A stretch of DNA of 6,228 bases, taken from the NCBI GenBank assembly GCA_015487755.1, contig WFPG01000107.1, positions 1 to 6,228 on the forward strand, written 5' to 3'. Below the pieces are notes generated by a model that was given only the letters and a program-made list of their open reading frames with translations, had not been told where the DNA came from and ran no database searches. The translations under genes and the position numbers were made by a program. The stretch is from Acidobacteriota bacterium (lineage in GTDB: Bacteria; Acidobacteriota; Holophagae; Thermotomaculales; Thermotomaculaceae). Each line of letters opens with the position of its first letter. Within the stretch, counting starts at the first letter, position 1. This document shows, one piece after another, positions 5,227-6,228 of the stretch.

Positions 5227-5985
5227 ATGAAAGAGTTTGACAAACTTGTTGAGATAATGGCTACTTTGAGAAGCGAAAACGGCTGCCCGTGGGATAAAAA
5301 GCAGACGCTTGAAACACTTAAATCCTTTTTAATAGAAGAGGCTTATGAGACGGTTGACGCAATTGACGAAGGGGATTTTGACAAATTGAAAGAAGAGTTG
5401 GGGGATTTGCTTTTGCAGATAATATTTCAATCAAGGATTGCGGAAGAGTGCGGCAAGTTCACAATAGAAGATGTAATCAAAACCATAAACGAAAAAATGA
5501 TAAGAAGGCACCCCCATGTATTCGGCAACGAAAATGTAAATTCAACAGACGAAGTCCTTGAAAACTGGGAAAAGATAAAGGCAAAGGAGAGGGAAAAGAA
5601 AAAGGAAAAAGGCTTTTTGTCGGGAATTGCAAAAAAACTTCCCGCACTTCAGGTTGCATTTCAGATAGGGGTAAAAACTTCAAGGATAGGCTTTGACTGG
5701 GAAACCCCCGACGAGGTAATTGAAAAGTGTAAGGAAGAGTGGAGAGAGTTTGAAAAGGCAAGAAAAAACGAAGACAGAAAGAAGATTAAGGAAGAGATTG
5801 GGGACATTCTGTTTACAATTGCGCAAATTGCAAGAAAGTATGAGATAGACCCTGAAGACGCTTTAAGGGAAACAAATAAAAAATTTATGAAAAGGTTTAA
5901 ATACATTGAAAAAAACACCGACATTTACAACTCGTCAATAGAGGAAATGGAAGAACTCTGGCAAAAGGCAAAAAAAGAGGAGTGA
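5227..5985 (+). CDS. mazG: MazG nucleoside triphosphate pyrophosphohydrolase (two-domain)
   Basis: All-alpha NTP pyrophosphatase that converts (d)NTPs to monophosphates and pyrophosphate, a house-cleaning activity; in E. coli it also lowers ppGpp under starvation. The 252 residues carry both tandem domains. The first has 'GCPWDKKQTLETL' 19-31, EEAYE 37-41 and EELGD 56-60 (Mg-binding Glu38, Glu41, Glu57, Asp60), then RRHPHVFG 93-100 and 'ENWEKIKAKE' 112-121. A Lys/Glu-rich linker (about 119-129) leads to the second domain with 'LPALQVAFQI' 138-147, 'IGFDW' 154-158, EEWRE 170-174 and EEIGD 189-193 (Glu171, Glu174, Glu190, Asp193). Both metal-binding sets are intact, and the length is near the roughly 260 of E. 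coli. It starts 9 bases after the lpd stop with AGGAGAG at 5217-5223, so it is co-transcribed with lpd. No mazEF toxin pair is nearby; a pure housekeeping role is likely. Confidence 0.96.
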   Translation: MKEFDKLVEIMATLRSENGCPWDKKQTLETLKSFLIEEAYETVDAIDEGDFDKLKEELGDLLLQIIFQSRIAEECGKFTIEDVIKTINEKMIRRHPHVFGNENVNSTDEVLENWEKIKAKEREKKKEKGFLSGIAKKLPALQVAFQIGVKTSRIGFDWETPDEVIEKCKEEWREFEKARKNEDRKKIKEEIGDILFTIAQIARKYEIDPEDALRETNKKFMKRFKYIEKNTDIYNSSIEEMEELWQKAKKEE

Positions 5986-5989
5986 AAAA

Positions 5990-6199
5990 TTATTTAAACT
6001 TCCCGAAAAAGGCGTAAAAAACAAGCATTGCCCCGAACAGTAAAATTGACACTATATTAAACCAGAACCAGAAGGGGCTTTCAGACCTGTAAATTATTCC
6101 ACCCCCTTTTCTTGGTGTTGCCCCGTTTTTTATCCCTCTAATCCCGTGGAAAAAGAGAAATGCCGCAAGGGCTAAAAGTATCAATCTGTAAGAATTCAT
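5990..6199 (-). CDS. Two-helix small membrane protein, unknown function (69 aa)
   Basis: I do not recognise a characterised family. The 69 residues form a hairpin: a hydrophobic segment about 6-20 ('LILLALAAFLFFHGI'), a basic Gly-rich loop 21-41 with Arg21, Lys24, Arg30, Lys31 and Arg38, and a second hydrophobic segment about 43-65 starting 'PFWFWFNIVSILLFG'. The positive loop predicts that it faces the cytoplasm. The 'YRSESPFWFW' stretch (37-46) before helix two resembles an arrangement I recall in small uncharacterised bacterial membrane proteins, with Arg, Pro and aromatic residues at the membrane entry. The ATG at 6199 has AAGGGG 5 bases upstream (6205-6210). It converges on mazG with 4 bases between the stop codons. 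It has no cysteine and no lipobox. Coding status is supported by the ribosome site and the clean two-helix pattern; no function can be assigned. Confidence 0.72.
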   Translation of the reverse strand: MNSYRLILLALAAFLFFHGIRGIKNGATPRKGGGIIYRSESPFWFWFNIVSILLFGAMLVFYAFFGKFK

Positions 6200-6228
6200 T
6201 TTTTCCCCTTGAATGTTTTTTTAATTAT

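Noticed and set aside
5227..5985. MazG as part of a toxin-antitoxin or phage stress system
   Set aside because: No mazE/mazF or phage genes are beside it; it is the two-domain housekeeping form, and its codon use matches its neighbours.
6211..6228. Possible -10 box (ATAAT) of the right-hand small gene at the window edge
   Set aside because: The hexamer is cut by the end of the window and no -35 can be seen, so it cannot be supported.

Overview
The window holds eight protein-coding genes plus one cut off by the left edge. They are packed almost without gaps, which is typical of a compact bacterial chromosome. I see no RNA gene, mobile element, CRISPR array or phage signal. The DNA is A+T-rich by eye. 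All 20 arginine codons in lpd and mazG are AGA or AGG, Ile ATA is common, and the proteins are rich in Lys and Glu. This suggests a thermophilic or thermophile-derived bacterium. The gene set (bacterial acyl-CoA-binding protein, a citrate lyase alpha subunit, a ferredoxin of the 'GKYYVD...AIGDDG' type) would fit a deep-branching Gram-negative lineage such as Acidobacteriota or Desulfobacterota-like bacteria. That placement is a low-confidence inference.

Left part (1-3746, minus strand): one probable operon reads leftwards from a promoter near 3741-3768. The order is a single-cluster [4Fe-4S] ferredoxin, a 70-residue two-helix membrane protein of unknown function, a YraN/UPF0102 nuclease-fold protein, citrate lyase alpha subunit (citF), a divergent YchF-type P-loop NTPase, and an acyl-CoA-binding protein (ACBP) that runs off the window after 86 residues. 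Junctions are an 8-base overlap, a 4-base GTGA overlap, a 2-base gap, a 4-base ATGA overlap and a 7-base gap, so the genes are almost certainly co-transcribed and partly translationally coupled.

Centre and right (3747-6228): an A+T-rich divergent intergenic region of about 130 bases separates the ferredoxin start (3720) from the lpd start (3850). On the plus strand, lpd (dihydrolipoyl dehydrogenase) is followed after 9 bases by mazG (two-domain NTP pyrophosphohydrolase). Converging on mazG with only 4 bases between stop codons is a minus-strand gene for a 69-residue two-helix membrane protein of unknown function.

Functionally this is mostly housekeeping: acyl-CoA and citrate/CoA chemistry (citF, ACBP), electron transfer (ferredoxin, Lpd), nucleotide pool cleaning (MazG), and ribosome- or DNA-associated functions of unclear role (YchF, YraN). 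I found no convincing new defence or mobile system. The points most worth a second look are the citF without its citD/citE partners, the YchF with an altered P-loop and a shortened switch II, the bacterial ACBP in the same operon, and the two uncharacterised small membrane proteins.
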